This document shows positions 1 through 6,936 of a stretch of 9,367 nucleotides of DNA, one piece after another; positions within the stretch are counted from its first letter, which is position 1; the number at the start of each line of letters is the position of its first letter. The stretch covers positions 1 to 9,367 of the forward strand of contig JAIRWE010000099.1 of assembly GCA_031253365.1 (NCBI GenBank). The letters are read 5' to 3'. Source of the stretch: Oscillospiraceae bacterium (GTDB lineage Bacteria; Bacillota; Clostridia; Oscillospirales; Ruminococcaceae). The notes under the pieces are model-generated. The model was not told the origin of the DNA. It ran no database searches and saw only the letters and a program-made list of their open reading frames with translations. The position numbers and the translations under genes were made by a program.

Positions 1-73
1 CTCCGCTTTTTTTTTTAAGCCGCGGGGGGACCATCACGCGTTTTTTGTCCGGGGTTTTCACACCACCAGAATG
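1..73 (-). other. Open frame beyond the stop of the small membrane ORF
   Basis: Read on the minus strand, the frame of the small membrane ORF stays open for 24 codons after its TAA, up to the window edge. The encoded stretch is strongly basic and hydrophilic (it contains VKTPDKKRVMVPPRLKKKSG). It could be the cytoplasmic continuation of the upstream ORF after a nonsense mutation. It could also be the start of a separate downstream gene using the GTG at 61-59, which lies 12 bp after the stop, although no good Shine-Dalgarno site precedes that GTG. A ten-base A tract (minus strand) at 16-7 and a six-C run make sequencing error or transcriptional slippage possible. The product is not recognised. 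Confidence 0.3.
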
Positions 74-229
74 TTATATAACCGCCGCTAAAAGGGCGGC
101 CACGCCCGTTACGGCCTTAAACCGCGCGAACGAGGCGAGCGATATTGTCATAACACTCGCCAGCAGGTTCCCCATTACCATGTAACCCAGCGCGGGTAAA
201 AGCAGCTGCGTGAAGGTTTTTCTTCGCAT
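74..229 (-). CDS. Small hydrophobic membrane ORF (51 aa), possibly truncated
   Basis: I do not recognise a named family. The start is ATG at 229, preceded by GGAGG with a 10-base spacer, and it lies 16 bp after the stop of the upstream gene, so it is probably co-transcribed with it. The protein begins with the basic MRRK, then a hydrophobic segment at about residues 8-30 (LLLPALGYMVMGNLLASVMT), then a short basic loop (ARFK), then a second hydrophobic segment at about 36-51. It stops abruptly inside that second helix at TAA 76-74, which is an odd place for a membrane protein to end. The same frame stays open beyond the stop. This may therefore be the N-terminal piece of a longer membrane protein interrupted by a nonsense change, or a true small protein. 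A longer reading that starts near 397 overlaps the upstream gene and lacks its own ribosome site, so I did not use it. Confidence 0.5.
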   Translation of the reverse strand: MRRKTFTQLLLPALGYMVMGNLLASVMTISLASFARFKAVTGVAALLAAVI

Positions 230-245
230 AGTCCGGCAACCTCCG

Positions 246-995
246 CTAAGGTTCGGCGTTGATTTTATCGCCTTTGACGATGTTATCGAAAACTTCGAGG
301 GCGCGCGCCCTGTTCTCCTCGCTTCCGGAGGGGTTCCTGCGTATGGCGACGTACAAATTTTCGGGGCAGGAAGCGAGCATATTCGCCGCATCGGCAAGTT
401 CGGTTCCTTTCAGCCGATAAAAATATCCCTCGACGTTCGGGACGCCGGGATAAAGCTCTTCAAGATTGACAAAGAAAATCTCGAGCGTTGTTTCCCGCGT
501 GATTTCCTCGAAGATTTCCATGTCCCCCACGAGAATGAACGCCGTTCCGTCCCTGATTTCGCTGATAAGTTTAACCGAGTTCCCGTAATAGGCGTTGGCG
601 TCCCTGCCTTCCCGCGTCATGTCGATGTAAAAGTTCTCGGCGTGGACGTATTTGTTCTTGTCGTAATTCGGCGTGTAAAGCTCGAAGGCTTCCTCAATCG
701 ACTGCTTTTTGTAGGCGAGGGCGACCGCCGTTTCATCCGTGGAAGCGAGGGTTAAAATCCTTATGTCGCCTTTTTCCCCGGTAAGGGCGTCGTAAGCCAA
801 AAACGCGATTACCGCGGTGAAAAAAACGGCGACAATCAAATGGATTTTGTAGTGATAAAAAAAATTTTCCGCCGCGGCCTTTCCGCGCGGTTTCTCGTAA
901 CCGTGCTTTTCTTCTTTCGCGATTTCGCTTTCTTCTTCTCCGATTATGCCCTGTTTGAGTTTCAAAAGCTCGCGCTTGTCGTCGGAATAAGACAT
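246..995 (-). CDS. Single-pass membrane protein of unknown function
   Basis: This is a 249-residue protein that I cannot assign to a named family. Residues 1-50 are charged and presumably cytoplasmic (rich in K, E and D, beginning MSYSDDKRELLKLKQG). Residues 52-70 form one clear transmembrane helix (LIVAVFFTAVIAFLAYDAL). Residues 75-249 form a soluble domain with alternating hydrophobic strands (IRILTLAST, TAFILVGDMEIF, TLEIFFVNLEELYPG, NLYVAIRR), probably exposed outside the membrane. There is no signal-peptidase site, lipobox or catalytic motif that I can see. The start is ATG at 995, with AAAGGA nine bases upstream overlapping the end of lysS, so the two genes are likely co-transcribed. 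By memory, similar conserved hypothetical proteins occur in Clostridia, but I cannot verify that here. Confidence 0.8.
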   Translation of the reverse strand: MSYSDDKRELLKLKQGIIGEEESEIAKEEKHGYEKPRGKAAAENFFYHYKIHLIVAVFFTAVIAFLAYDALTGEKGDIRILTLASTDETAVALAYKKQSIEEAFELYTPNYDKNKYVHAENFYIDMTREGRDANAYYGNSVKLISEIRDGTAFILVGDMEIFEEITRETTLEIFFVNLEELYPGVPNVEGYFYRLKGTELADAANMLASCPENLYVAIRRNPSGSEENRARALEVFDNIVKGDKINAEP

Positions 996-1000
996 GGCAA

Positions 1001-2446
1001 CTAATCCTTTTGGGGTCTCATTGTCGGGAACAGCAGCACGTCCCTTATCGACGCGCTGTCCGTCAAAAGCATGACCAGCCTGTCAAGACCCAAACCCAGC
1101 CCGCCCGTCGGGGGTAAGCCGTATTCGAGGGCGGTTATGTAATCCTCGTCCACCTGCGCGCTGTCGTCCGGGTTCAGCGCCTTACGCGCCCGCACCTGCT
1201 CCTCGAAACGCTCCCGTTGTTCCTGCGGGTCGTTTTGTTCGGAAAAGGCGTTGGCGTATTCGACGCCGTTTATGAAAAGCTCGAACCGCTCGGTGAATTC
1301 CGGTTCGTCCGCCTTGCGTTTCGCCAACGGCGAATTTTCCGCGGGGTAATCGTAAATTATCGTGGGCTGAATTAAGTTGGGTTCCGCGAATTCCTCGAAC
1401 AGCGCGAGCAGTTCCCTCCCCGATACGCCGGTTTTCCCCGCGTACCGCTCCACCGCCGCTTTCATCGTCATACGCTCCCACTTTTTCCCGAGGGCGATTT
1501 CGACGCCCTTATGGCTCACCGTATCCGAACCGGTGATTTTCCGGCACAGGACGCCGAGCATATCCTCCGCCAAATCCATCATCGCGTAACAGTCGGCGTA
1601 GGCTTGATACAGCTCAACCGTGGTAAATTCGGGGTTATGGGTGGAATCCATCCCCTCGTTGCGGAAAATCCTCCCTATTTCATAGACTTTATCAAAGCCG
1701 CCCGCAATCAGCTTTTTCAGGTAAAGCTCGGTTTCAATCCGCAAAAACATCCGAATATCCAGCGCGTTATGCCGCGTCGTAAACGGACGCGCCGCCGCGC
1801 CGATTTCGACCGTGTGCAGGACGGGCGTGTCCACCTCCGTAAAACCGCGCCCGTCAAGATAGGCGCGTATTTCCCGCATAATCGCGCTACGCTTCGCAAA
1901 AACGCCCTTCACTTCGGGGTTGGCGATTAAATCAAGATAACGCTTGCGGTAACGCTCCTCCTTATCGCGCAGACCGTGACGCTTTTCGGGCAACGGGTGA
2001 AGCGACTTCGCCAAAAGCGTCAAGCCGTCGGCGTGAACGGATATTTCCCCGCGCCTCGTCTTGAAAACAAACCCCGTAACGCCGATTATATCCCCCAAAT
2101 CCCACGTCTTAAACTCGGCGAACACCGCTTCGCCCACGTCGTCGGTTTTTACGTAAACCTGTATTTTTCCGGAACCGTCGCGAACGTCTATAAAATTCGC
2201 CTTGCCCATGTCGCGCCGATTCGTTATCCTTCCGGCGACAAAGACGGTTTGATTCTCCTTTTTCTCAAAATCGGCGTGAATTTCCGCCGCCGTGATTGAA
2301 ACGGGGTATTTCGTCTGAATATAAGGGCTTTTCCCCGCCGATTTAAGCGCGTTTAACTTTTCGGTTCTCTGCCTGTTTTGTTCCTTCAACCCCGCGAGAT
2401 ATTCCTCTTCCGTAAGCTCGGGGGTTAAATTTTCGTTGACGTCCAT
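1001..2446 (-). CDS. lysS: Lysyl-tRNA synthetase, class II
   Basis: This cytoplasmic enzyme attaches lysine to tRNA-Lys using ATP. The 481-residue protein has the class II LysRS layout. An N-terminal OB-fold anticodon-binding domain spans about residues 65-145 (VFVAGRITNRRDMGKANFIDVRD). The catalytic domain follows, with motif 1 near 201-210 (GFTEVDTPVL), motif 2 at 261-278 (FRNEGMDSTHNPEFTTVE) and motif 3 at 448-457 (GGLGLGLDRL). The family segments GAAARPF, ELYLKKL and FDKVYEIGR are also present. Between MTMKAAVERY and FEEFAEPNLIQP only 14 residues remain, where E. coli LysRS as I recall it has about 39, so the catalytic domain looks trimmed. ATG at 2446 follows a GAGGAG ribosome site by five bases. 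The gene lies 26 bp after greA, in the same transcript direction. Confidence 0.97.
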   Translation of the reverse strand: MDVNENLTPELTEEEYLAGLKEQNRQRTEKLNALKSAGKSPYIQTKYPVSITAAEIHADFEKKENQTVFVAGRITNRRDMGKANFIDVRDGSGKIQVYVKTDDVGEAVFAEFKTWDLGDIIGVTGFVFKTRRGEISVHADGLTLLAKSLHPLPEKRHGLRDKEERYRKRYLDLIANPEVKGVFAKRSAIMREIRAYLDGRGFTEVDTPVLHTVEIGAAARPFTTRHNALDIRMFLRIETELYLKKLIAGGFDKVYEIGRIFRNEGMDSTHNPEFTTVELYQAYADCYAMMDLAEDMLGVLCRKITGSDTVSHKGVEIALGKKWERMTMKAAVERYAGKTGVSGRELLALFEEFAEPNLIQPTIIYDYPAENSPLAKRKADEPEFTERFELFINGVEYANAFSEQNDPQEQRERFEEQVRARKALNPDDSAQVDEDYITALEYGLPPTGGLGLGLDRLVMLLTDSASIRDVLLFPTMRPQKD

Positions 2447-2472
2447 CGCCGCTCCTCAAGATATTCCGCAAG

Positions 2473-2946
2473 CTATTTCGATATTTCCAAAATCTCGTAT
2501 TTAACCGTTCCGGCGGGGGCTTCCGCCTCTACCACGTCGCCCTTCTTGTGACCCATACAGGCTTTCCCTATGGGGGATTCGTCGCTGATTTTGCCCGCCT
2601 TCATATCCACTTCTTTCGAGCCGACCAACTGCAAGTCCAGTATGTTCCCTTTGTCAAGGTTCTTGATTTTGATTTTGTTCCCGATTTGAACCTCTTCCGT
2701 GGTAAGGCTTTCCGCGTCAAGGCGTTCCGCGTTCATAAGCGCGGTTTCTATCTCGGAAATGCGCGCCTCGACGATTCCCTGTTCGTTCTTCGCCTCGTCG
2801 TACTCGGAATTTTCGGTGAGGTCGCCGAAAGACAACGCCACCTTGATTTTCTCGGCGATTTCGCGCCTTTTCACGGTTTTGAGCATTTCAAGCTCGTCTT
2901 GCAGTTTGCTCAGACCTTCATGTGTCAGAATAATCTTTTTTTGCAT
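2473..2946 (-). CDS. greA: Transcription elongation factor GreA
   Basis: GreA enters the secondary channel of RNA polymerase and stimulates cleavage of backtracked RNA, rescuing stalled complexes. The 157-residue length matches the family. Residues 1-75 form the N-terminal coiled coil. Its tip carries LSFGDLTENSEYDEAKNEQ at about 39-57, with the acidic tip residues D42 and E45 corresponding to those that help bind the catalytic magnesium. Residues 80-157 are the FKBP-like C-terminal domain (SPIGKACMGHKKGDVVEAEAP). ATG at 2946 has GGAGG eight bases upstream. The gene lies between the S41 protease gene (29-bp gap) and lysS. The greA-lysS pairing also occurs in other Firmicutes. A short GC-rich inverted repeat (2964-2976) overlaps the upstream stop codon. 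Confidence 0.97.
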   Translation of the reverse strand: MQKKIILTHEGLSKLQDELEMLKTVKRREIAEKIKVALSFGDLTENSEYDEAKNEQGIVEARISEIETALMNAERLDAESLTTEEVQIGNKIKIKNLDKGNILDLQLVGSKEVDMKAGKISDESPIGKACMGHKKGDVVEAEAPAGTVKYEILEISK

Positions 2947-2975
2947 TTACGCTTCCTCCAAACGGCGCGGCGCGC

Positions 2976-4184
2976 CTAACCTGATACCGACGTTTCGATT
3001 ATCTCGAACGCCTTTCTTATATGCGGGTCGGCGATTGTCGAAACGTCGCCGAGACTGTTTATATCATAAGCGACGACGCCGCCCATAAACACCTCGTAAT
3101 CGGGTATCAGACCCACGCCTTCATAGTCGAACCCGGACGCGAGTTTTATCCGCGCGACGGTCACGCGGACCGCGCTGCCGTCCTTCAACTGCTGCGTGCT
3201 TTGCAGGGAGGCTTTGCCCGCGGTGACAGCCCCCACAAGCTGCGCGTTCAAATGGCTTTTCAGTGCCGCCGCCATAAGTTCGCCCGCCCCCGACGTCGAG
3301 CCGTCAACAAGAACAATTACCGAAGCGGATGTTTTTTCGCCGGAATCGGTAACGATAAAATCGTGCCTTATGCCGTTTTTGTATTCGGCGTAAGCGACCG
3401 TGCCGACGCCGATTAAGCCGCCGAGTACGGGTTTCAGGGCGCCGTAATAATCGCTTGAATTCAGCCTTAAATCGATTATGAGCGCGCGGGGCTCGGCTTT
3501 CAGGACGTCGCGCGCCGCCGTTTCAAACTGCGCGGACGTAAGCTCGTTAAAATCGGTTACGCGGATAAAACCGACGTTGCCGCTTAACACGCTTTCGACC
3601 GAAATAATGTCAAGCGATTGCCTTCTCATCGGAAAGGTGAAAATCTCGGCGTCGCGCTGCGCGGTTATGCTGAAGCGCGTCCCGTCCTCGCCGTCAAGCA
3701 GCTTGAGCGCCGCTTCCGCGCCCGCTTCAAGGACGTTCGTCCCGTCTATCGAGATGATTACGTCGCCCTTCAAGACGCCCGCGCCTTCCGCGGACGAACC
3801 CGAATAAACACCCGTGACCTTAATGTATCCGCCTTCTTCTTTTTCGGCGACAATGCCGCAGGTGACCACCTTCCCGCTTTCTTTGCGAACCGATTTCGCG
3901 TATTCGTCCGCCGTCATGTACACCGTGTTCTTATCGCCTATTCCCGAAATATAACCGCCGAATATGCCGATTGATATTTTTTCCTCGTCGATGACGCCCG
4001 GGTAATTATTGCGGACAAAGGAATCTATTTCCTGTAATTTCGCGCTTATCTCGTCGCGAACCGCGACCCCCGCGAACCTGTCGTTGTACATGTTAATCGA
4101 AACCGTCCAGGTTATGACAAACGTGACCGCGCAGGCTATCGCGATAAGGCTGACGCATACGCCCGCCGAAATTTTTTTGTTCAT
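2976..4184 (-). CDS. PDZ-S41 (CtpA/CtpB-like) peptidase homologue, membrane-anchored
   Basis: This is a 402-residue member of the C-terminal processing (S41) protease family. It has an N-terminal signal-anchor helix at about residues 7-30, a PDZ domain near 105-180 (GIVAEKEEGGYIKVTGVYSG then GVLKGDVIISIDG), and the protease core at about 190-362. In active relatives such as E. coli Tsp, catalytic Ser430 and Lys455 are 25 residues apart. Here the lysine (K324 in TAGKASLQ) and the following Gln (Q328) are kept, but the position 25 residues before K324 is G299 (in DGSTSGAGE), with a serine one residue earlier at S298. The usual Gly-Gly after IIDLR is also missing (LNSSDY). It may be a variant or inactive protease. 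It lies 13 bp after ftsX, recalling the ftsE-ftsX-ctpB order of B. subtilis. ATG at 4184 is preceded by GAGG at 11 bases. Confidence 0.9.
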   Translation of the reverse strand: MNKKISAGVCVSLIAIACAVTFVITWTVSINMYNDRFAGVAVRDEISAKLQEIDSFVRNNYPGVIDEEKISIGIFGGYISGIGDKNTVYMTADEYAKSVRKESGKVVTCGIVAEKEEGGYIKVTGVYSGSSAEGAGVLKGDVIISIDGTNVLEAGAEAALKLLDGEDGTRFSITAQRDAEIFTFPMRRQSLDIISVESVLSGNVGFIRVTDFNELTSAQFETAARDVLKAEPRALIIDLRLNSSDYYGALKPVLGGLIGVGTVAYAEYKNGIRHDFIVTDSGEKTSASVIVLVDGSTSGAGELMAAALKSHLNAQLVGAVTAGKASLQSTQQLKDGSAVRVTVARIKLASGFDYEGVGLIPDYEVFMGGVVAYDINSLGDVSTIADPHIRKAFEIIETSVSG

Positions 4185-4197
4185 TTTTACGGCAACC

Positions 4198-5106
4198 TCA
4201 AACTTTCAAGTGCTTGCCCATGCTCATTACCGTTCCCGTCGAACTCAAAACCGCGCCCGCCGCGCAGTCCGCCGCGAACACCAACGGCGAAATCCCGTCA
4301 AACTCAACCGTGTTCGACAGCCCGAGCGCCTGCCAAAGCGTCATTTCGCCGCCGAACAGGGATATAATCGATTCATAGGCGATTTTCGTCAACAGCCACG
4401 CGGCGACCCCCGCCATTACCCCGATGAATATCCCCTCTATGAAGAACGGGATTTTCACAAAGGAATTGGTGGCGCCCACATATTTCATAATGTTGATTTC
4501 CTGTCGGCGGGAAAAGACGCTCGCGCGCGAGGAGTTGTATACGATTACGAGACAAACGATTATGAGAGCCAGGATTACCGCACCGCCGATAACGCTCAGC
4601 GTCGCCCTCATTTTCACCAGAAATTCCGCGAAATCGTTCGGCGCGCTGACTTCCTCCACGCCTTCAATCATCCTGAACTCGCTCACCGCCGCCGAAATTT
4701 TCGTCAGGTCGCTCACCGTTACCCGAAAGGCGTTCGGCATCGGGTTGAATTCCATGGAATCGTAAACCTTCGCGCGGGCGGGGTCGTTCGTCCGCCAGTT
4801 CTCCCACGCCTCTTCCTTGGAATAAAACCTGACGCCGCCGGAAAGCGTGTACGGGCTTTTCCGGATAGCGTCGGATATGCGGGTGGTTTCGCTTTCCGTG
4901 AGTTCGCCGTATGTGAAAACGATTACTTCGTTGCGGCCCTCGATGTAGCTCAGAATGTGGCTTATGTTAAACGCGGTCAGCAACGCCAGCCCCACGAGCA
5001 GCAGGCTCACCATCAGGATGCAGAAACTCGCGAAGGACATCATGCGATTATACCAAACCGAGGCGACGCCCTGCCGGACAAGGAAGGTGAAGTTATTCCA
5101 TCTCAT
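4198..5106 (-). CDS. ftsX: Cell-division membrane protein FtsX
   Basis: FtsX is the membrane subunit of the FtsEX complex, which links the division site to peptidoglycan hydrolases in the cell wall. The 302-residue protein has the family topology: a cytoplasmic N-terminus (MRWNNFTFLVRQGVASVW), TM1 at about 25-47, an extracellular domain at about 48-168, TM2 at about 170-191, TM3 at about 220-240 and TM4 at about 272-293. The cytoplasmic loop with EINIMKYVGATNSFVKIPF at about 203-221 is characteristic and is where the family contacts FtsE. The start ATG at 5106 lies inside the end of ftsE (14-bp overlap), with AGGGGG eight bases upstream, suggesting translational coupling. The stop TGA is embedded in the Shine-Dalgarno of the S41 gene. 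No murein hydrolase or hydrolase-activator gene follows it. Confidence 0.95.
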   Translation of the reverse strand: MRWNNFTFLVRQGVASVWYNRMMSFASFCILMVSLLLVGLALLTAFNISHILSYIEGRNEVIVFTYGELTESETTRISDAIRKSPYTLSGGVRFYSKEEAWENWRTNDPARAKVYDSMEFNPMPNAFRVTVSDLTKISAAVSEFRMIEGVEEVSAPNDFAEFLVKMRATLSVIGGAVILALIIVCLVIVYNSSRASVFSRRQEINIMKYVGATNSFVKIPFFIEGIFIGVMAGVAAWLLTKIAYESIISLFGGEMTLWQALGLSNTVEFDGISPLVFAADCAAGAVLSSTGTVMSMGKHLKV

Positions 5107-5785
5107 CGCCTTTGCCCCCTATAAAATCGTCAAAGACGACGTTCCCGTTTTTAAGATTGATGATTCTCCCGCCGAAATACTGAACCAAATCATGCTCGTG
5201 CGTTACCATTATCACCGTCGCTCCGCATTTGTTTATATCCATGAGCAGCTCCACGATTTCATAAGAAAGGCGCGGGTCGATATTTCCGGTGGGCTCGTCC
5301 GCGATAATCAGCCCCGGGTCAGTCGCGAAAGCGCGCGCGATACCCACCCTCTGCCGCTCTCCGCCCGAAAGCTGCGAGGGGTACGCCTTAGCTTTGTCCG
5401 CCAGCCTCACCAGATTAAGCACGTAAGGCACGCGCTGACGTATAAATTTTTTGCTTTTGTCGGTTACGCGCAGTACGAAGGCGACGTTTTCAAAAACGGT
5501 CATGTTCGGAATGAGACGAAAGTCCTGAAAAATCATACCGAGAGAACGGCGGAATTTCGGGACCTTCCCTTTTTTCAGTTTGGTCAGATTGTAGCCGTTT
5601 ACAAAAACGCGTCCCCTCGTCGGGAGGATTTCGTGCGTGAGCAACCTCAGCAGAGTGCTTTTCCCCGCCCCGCTGTCTCCCACTATGAAAACAAATTCGC
5701 CGTCGTTTATCCGTATGTTTACGTCGTTAAGCGCGTCGACGCCCCTGTCTTTATATTGCACGTCAACATTTTTTAATTCTACCAT
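5093..5785 (-). CDS. ftsE: Cell-division ATP-binding protein FtsE
   Basis: FtsE is the ABC ATPase of the FtsEX complex on the inner face of the membrane. Numbering from the chosen start, it is 230 residues, the usual family length. It shows Walker A GDSGAGKST (36-44), the Q-loop at Q87, the signature LSGGERQ (139-145), Walker B LIIADEP (159-165) and the switch histidine H196. The chosen start is ATG at 5785, giving MVELKNVDVQYKDRGVDALN, which matches how FtsE proteins normally begin. An AGGAG lies about 13 bases upstream, a long spacer. An in-frame ATG at 5812 would add nine residues, but it has no ribosome site and sits in a repeat hairpin. It overlaps ftsX by 14 bp. It lies 53 bp downstream of the regulator gene, and I see no convincing separate promoter in that gap. 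Confidence 0.95.
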   Translation of the reverse strand: MVELKNVDVQYKDRGVDALNDVNIRINDGEFVFIVGDSGAGKSTLLRLLTHEILPTRGRVFVNGYNLTKLKKGKVPKFRRSLGMIFQDFRLIPNMTVFENVAFVLRVTDKSKKFIRQRVPYVLNLVRLADKAKAYPSQLSGGERQRVGIARAFATDPGLIIADEPTGNIDPRLSYEIVELLMDINKCGATVIMVTHEHDLVQYFGGRIINLKNGNVVFDDFIGGKGDEME

Positions 5786-5811
5786 TGTGTCAAAAATACT
5801 CCTGAAAATCA

Positions 5812-5841
5812 TCCGAAAAAGGTTTTCGGAGATTGCCGTTA
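5812..5841. repeat. Hairpin repeat, copy A
   Basis: A perfect 8-bp inverted repeat (TCCGAAAA at 5812-5819, TTTTCGGA at 5823-5830, loop AGG) is followed by GATTGCCGTTA. The whole block matches the block at about 7028-7060 at roughly 25 of 33 positions. It lies between the regulator gene and ftsE, with one edge at the regulator's TAA stop. The stem is short and lacks a clean U-run after it, so I do not call it a terminator. Confidence 0.55.
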
Positions 5842-6924
5842 AAACTTCACCAAATCCGTGGACAGGTATTTTTTCACCATGAGGGCGATTTTGAATATAA
5901 TCGCGTGGTCAAACTCGCGCAGGTCCAGCCCCGTCAGCTTTTTGATTTTGTCCAATCTGTACACGAGCGTGTTCCGGTGAACAAACAGCTTGCGCGAGGT
6001 TTCGGACACGTTCAGGTTGTTTTCAAAAAAACGTTGGATCGTAAACAGTGTTTCGTGGTCGAGCGACTCTATCGAACCTTTCTTGAACACTTCCCTGAGG
6101 AAGGTGTCGCACAACGTCGTCGGAAGATGGTAAATGAGGCGGGCAATCCCCAAATTGTTATAGCTGATGATGTTTTTGTCCGTATCGAAAACCTTGCCGA
6201 CTTCAATCGCCATCTGCGCTTCTTTGAAAGAACGCGCCAGCTCCTTGATTCCGACAATCGGCGTTCCTATGCCCACGTTCACGCGGGTGAAGAACTCACC
6301 CGAAAGCGTGTCGGAAATTGAACGCGCCAGCTTTTCGAGGTCCCTTATGTCGGTGCTGCTTTTGATTTCCTTGACGAGGACAATATCGTTCTCGGTGATG
6401 TTAAAGACGAAATCCTTGTTTTTATCGGGAAAAAGGTTTTGTATGACTTCAAAAGCGGAAACGTCGGTGGTGGAGGTGATGTTAATCAGAAAAACCACGC
6501 GGCTGATGTCGGTGTTGAAGTGCAGTTCCCGCGATTTTATACCTATGTCGCCGGGCAGAACATTGTCAAGTATGATGTTTTTTATAAAATTGTTGCGGTC
6601 GTATTTTTCGTCGTAATACTGCTTAATCCCCGTCAGGGAAATCGCCAAAACCGCCGCGTATTTGCCCGCGGTTTCGTCCGCGCCTTCGACAAAGACGGCG
6701 AAGTCGGGTTTGATATGCACGCCGAAGGGCTTGTACGTAAACCCGTCGCGGATGAAAACATCGTATGATTCCCCCAGTTCAATGGAGAAAAAATCGCAAC
6801 TCGAACCTATTTTGGAGGTTTCACTGCACGCGACAACGGTGGCGTTTTCGTCGATAACCCCGATAACACGCCCTATCGCGTCGCGCATTTGATGCACCAC
6901 GCCCTGAAACAACCTGTTTGACAT
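5839..6924 (-). CDS. CdaR/PucR-type helix-turn-helix regulator
   Basis: This is probably a cytoplasmic transcription regulator of 361 residues. The C-terminus (about 292-350) is a PucR-type HTH: NNLNVSETSRKLFVHRNTLV followed by YRLDKIKKLTGLDLREFDHA, the classic spacing of CdaR, PucR and related proteins. Residues 138-250 resemble the degenerate GGDEF-like middle domain of CdaR (VNVGIGTPIVGIKELARSFK with following EAQMAIEVG). Residues 1-95 contain IGVIDENATVVACSETSKIG, similar in style to the N-terminal ligand-sensing domain of sugar-diacid regulators. The ligand here is unknown, and no sugar-acid gene is nearby. ATG at 6924 has GGGAG seven bases upstream. It is the first gene of the minus-strand run and 53 bp ahead of ftsE, so it probably shares a transcript with the division genes. 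It is divergent from metG. Promoter and repeat elements lie directly upstream. Confidence 0.88.
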   Translation of the reverse strand: MSNRLFQGVVHQMRDAIGRVIGVIDENATVVACSETSKIGSSCDFFSIELGESYDVFIRDGFTYKPFGVHIKPDFAVFVEGADETAGKYAAVLAISLTGIKQYYDEKYDRNNFIKNIILDNVLPGDIGIKSRELHFNTDISRVVFLINITSTTDVSAFEVIQNLFPDKNKDFVFNITENDIVLVKEIKSSTDIRDLEKLARSISDTLSGEFFTRVNVGIGTPIVGIKELARSFKEAQMAIEVGKVFDTDKNIISYNNLGIARLIYHLPTTLCDTFLREVFKKGSIESLDHETLFTIQRFFENNLNVSETSRKLFVHRNTLVYRLDKIKKLTGLDLREFDHAIIFKIALMVKKYLSTDLVKF

Positions 6925-6936
6925 AACGCCGCTCCC

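Noticed and set aside
210..755. Long plus-strand open frame opposite the membrane-protein gene.
   Set aside because: It is antisense to a gene with a good start, ribosome site and clear topology, and it encodes no recognisable domain. Likewise the plus-strand frames opposite lysS, the S41 gene, ftsX and ftsE.
2964..2976. GC-rich inverted repeat (GGCGC-GGC-GCGCC) between the S41 gene and greA as a terminator.
   Set aside because: The stem is only five pairs, has no following U-run on either strand, and overlaps the upstream stop codon.
5770..5795. TTGACA on the minus strand just before the ftsE ATG as a -35 box of a separate ftsE promoter.
   Set aside because: The position 17 bases downstream reads AATGTT, not a plausible -10, and it would place the start inside ftsE.
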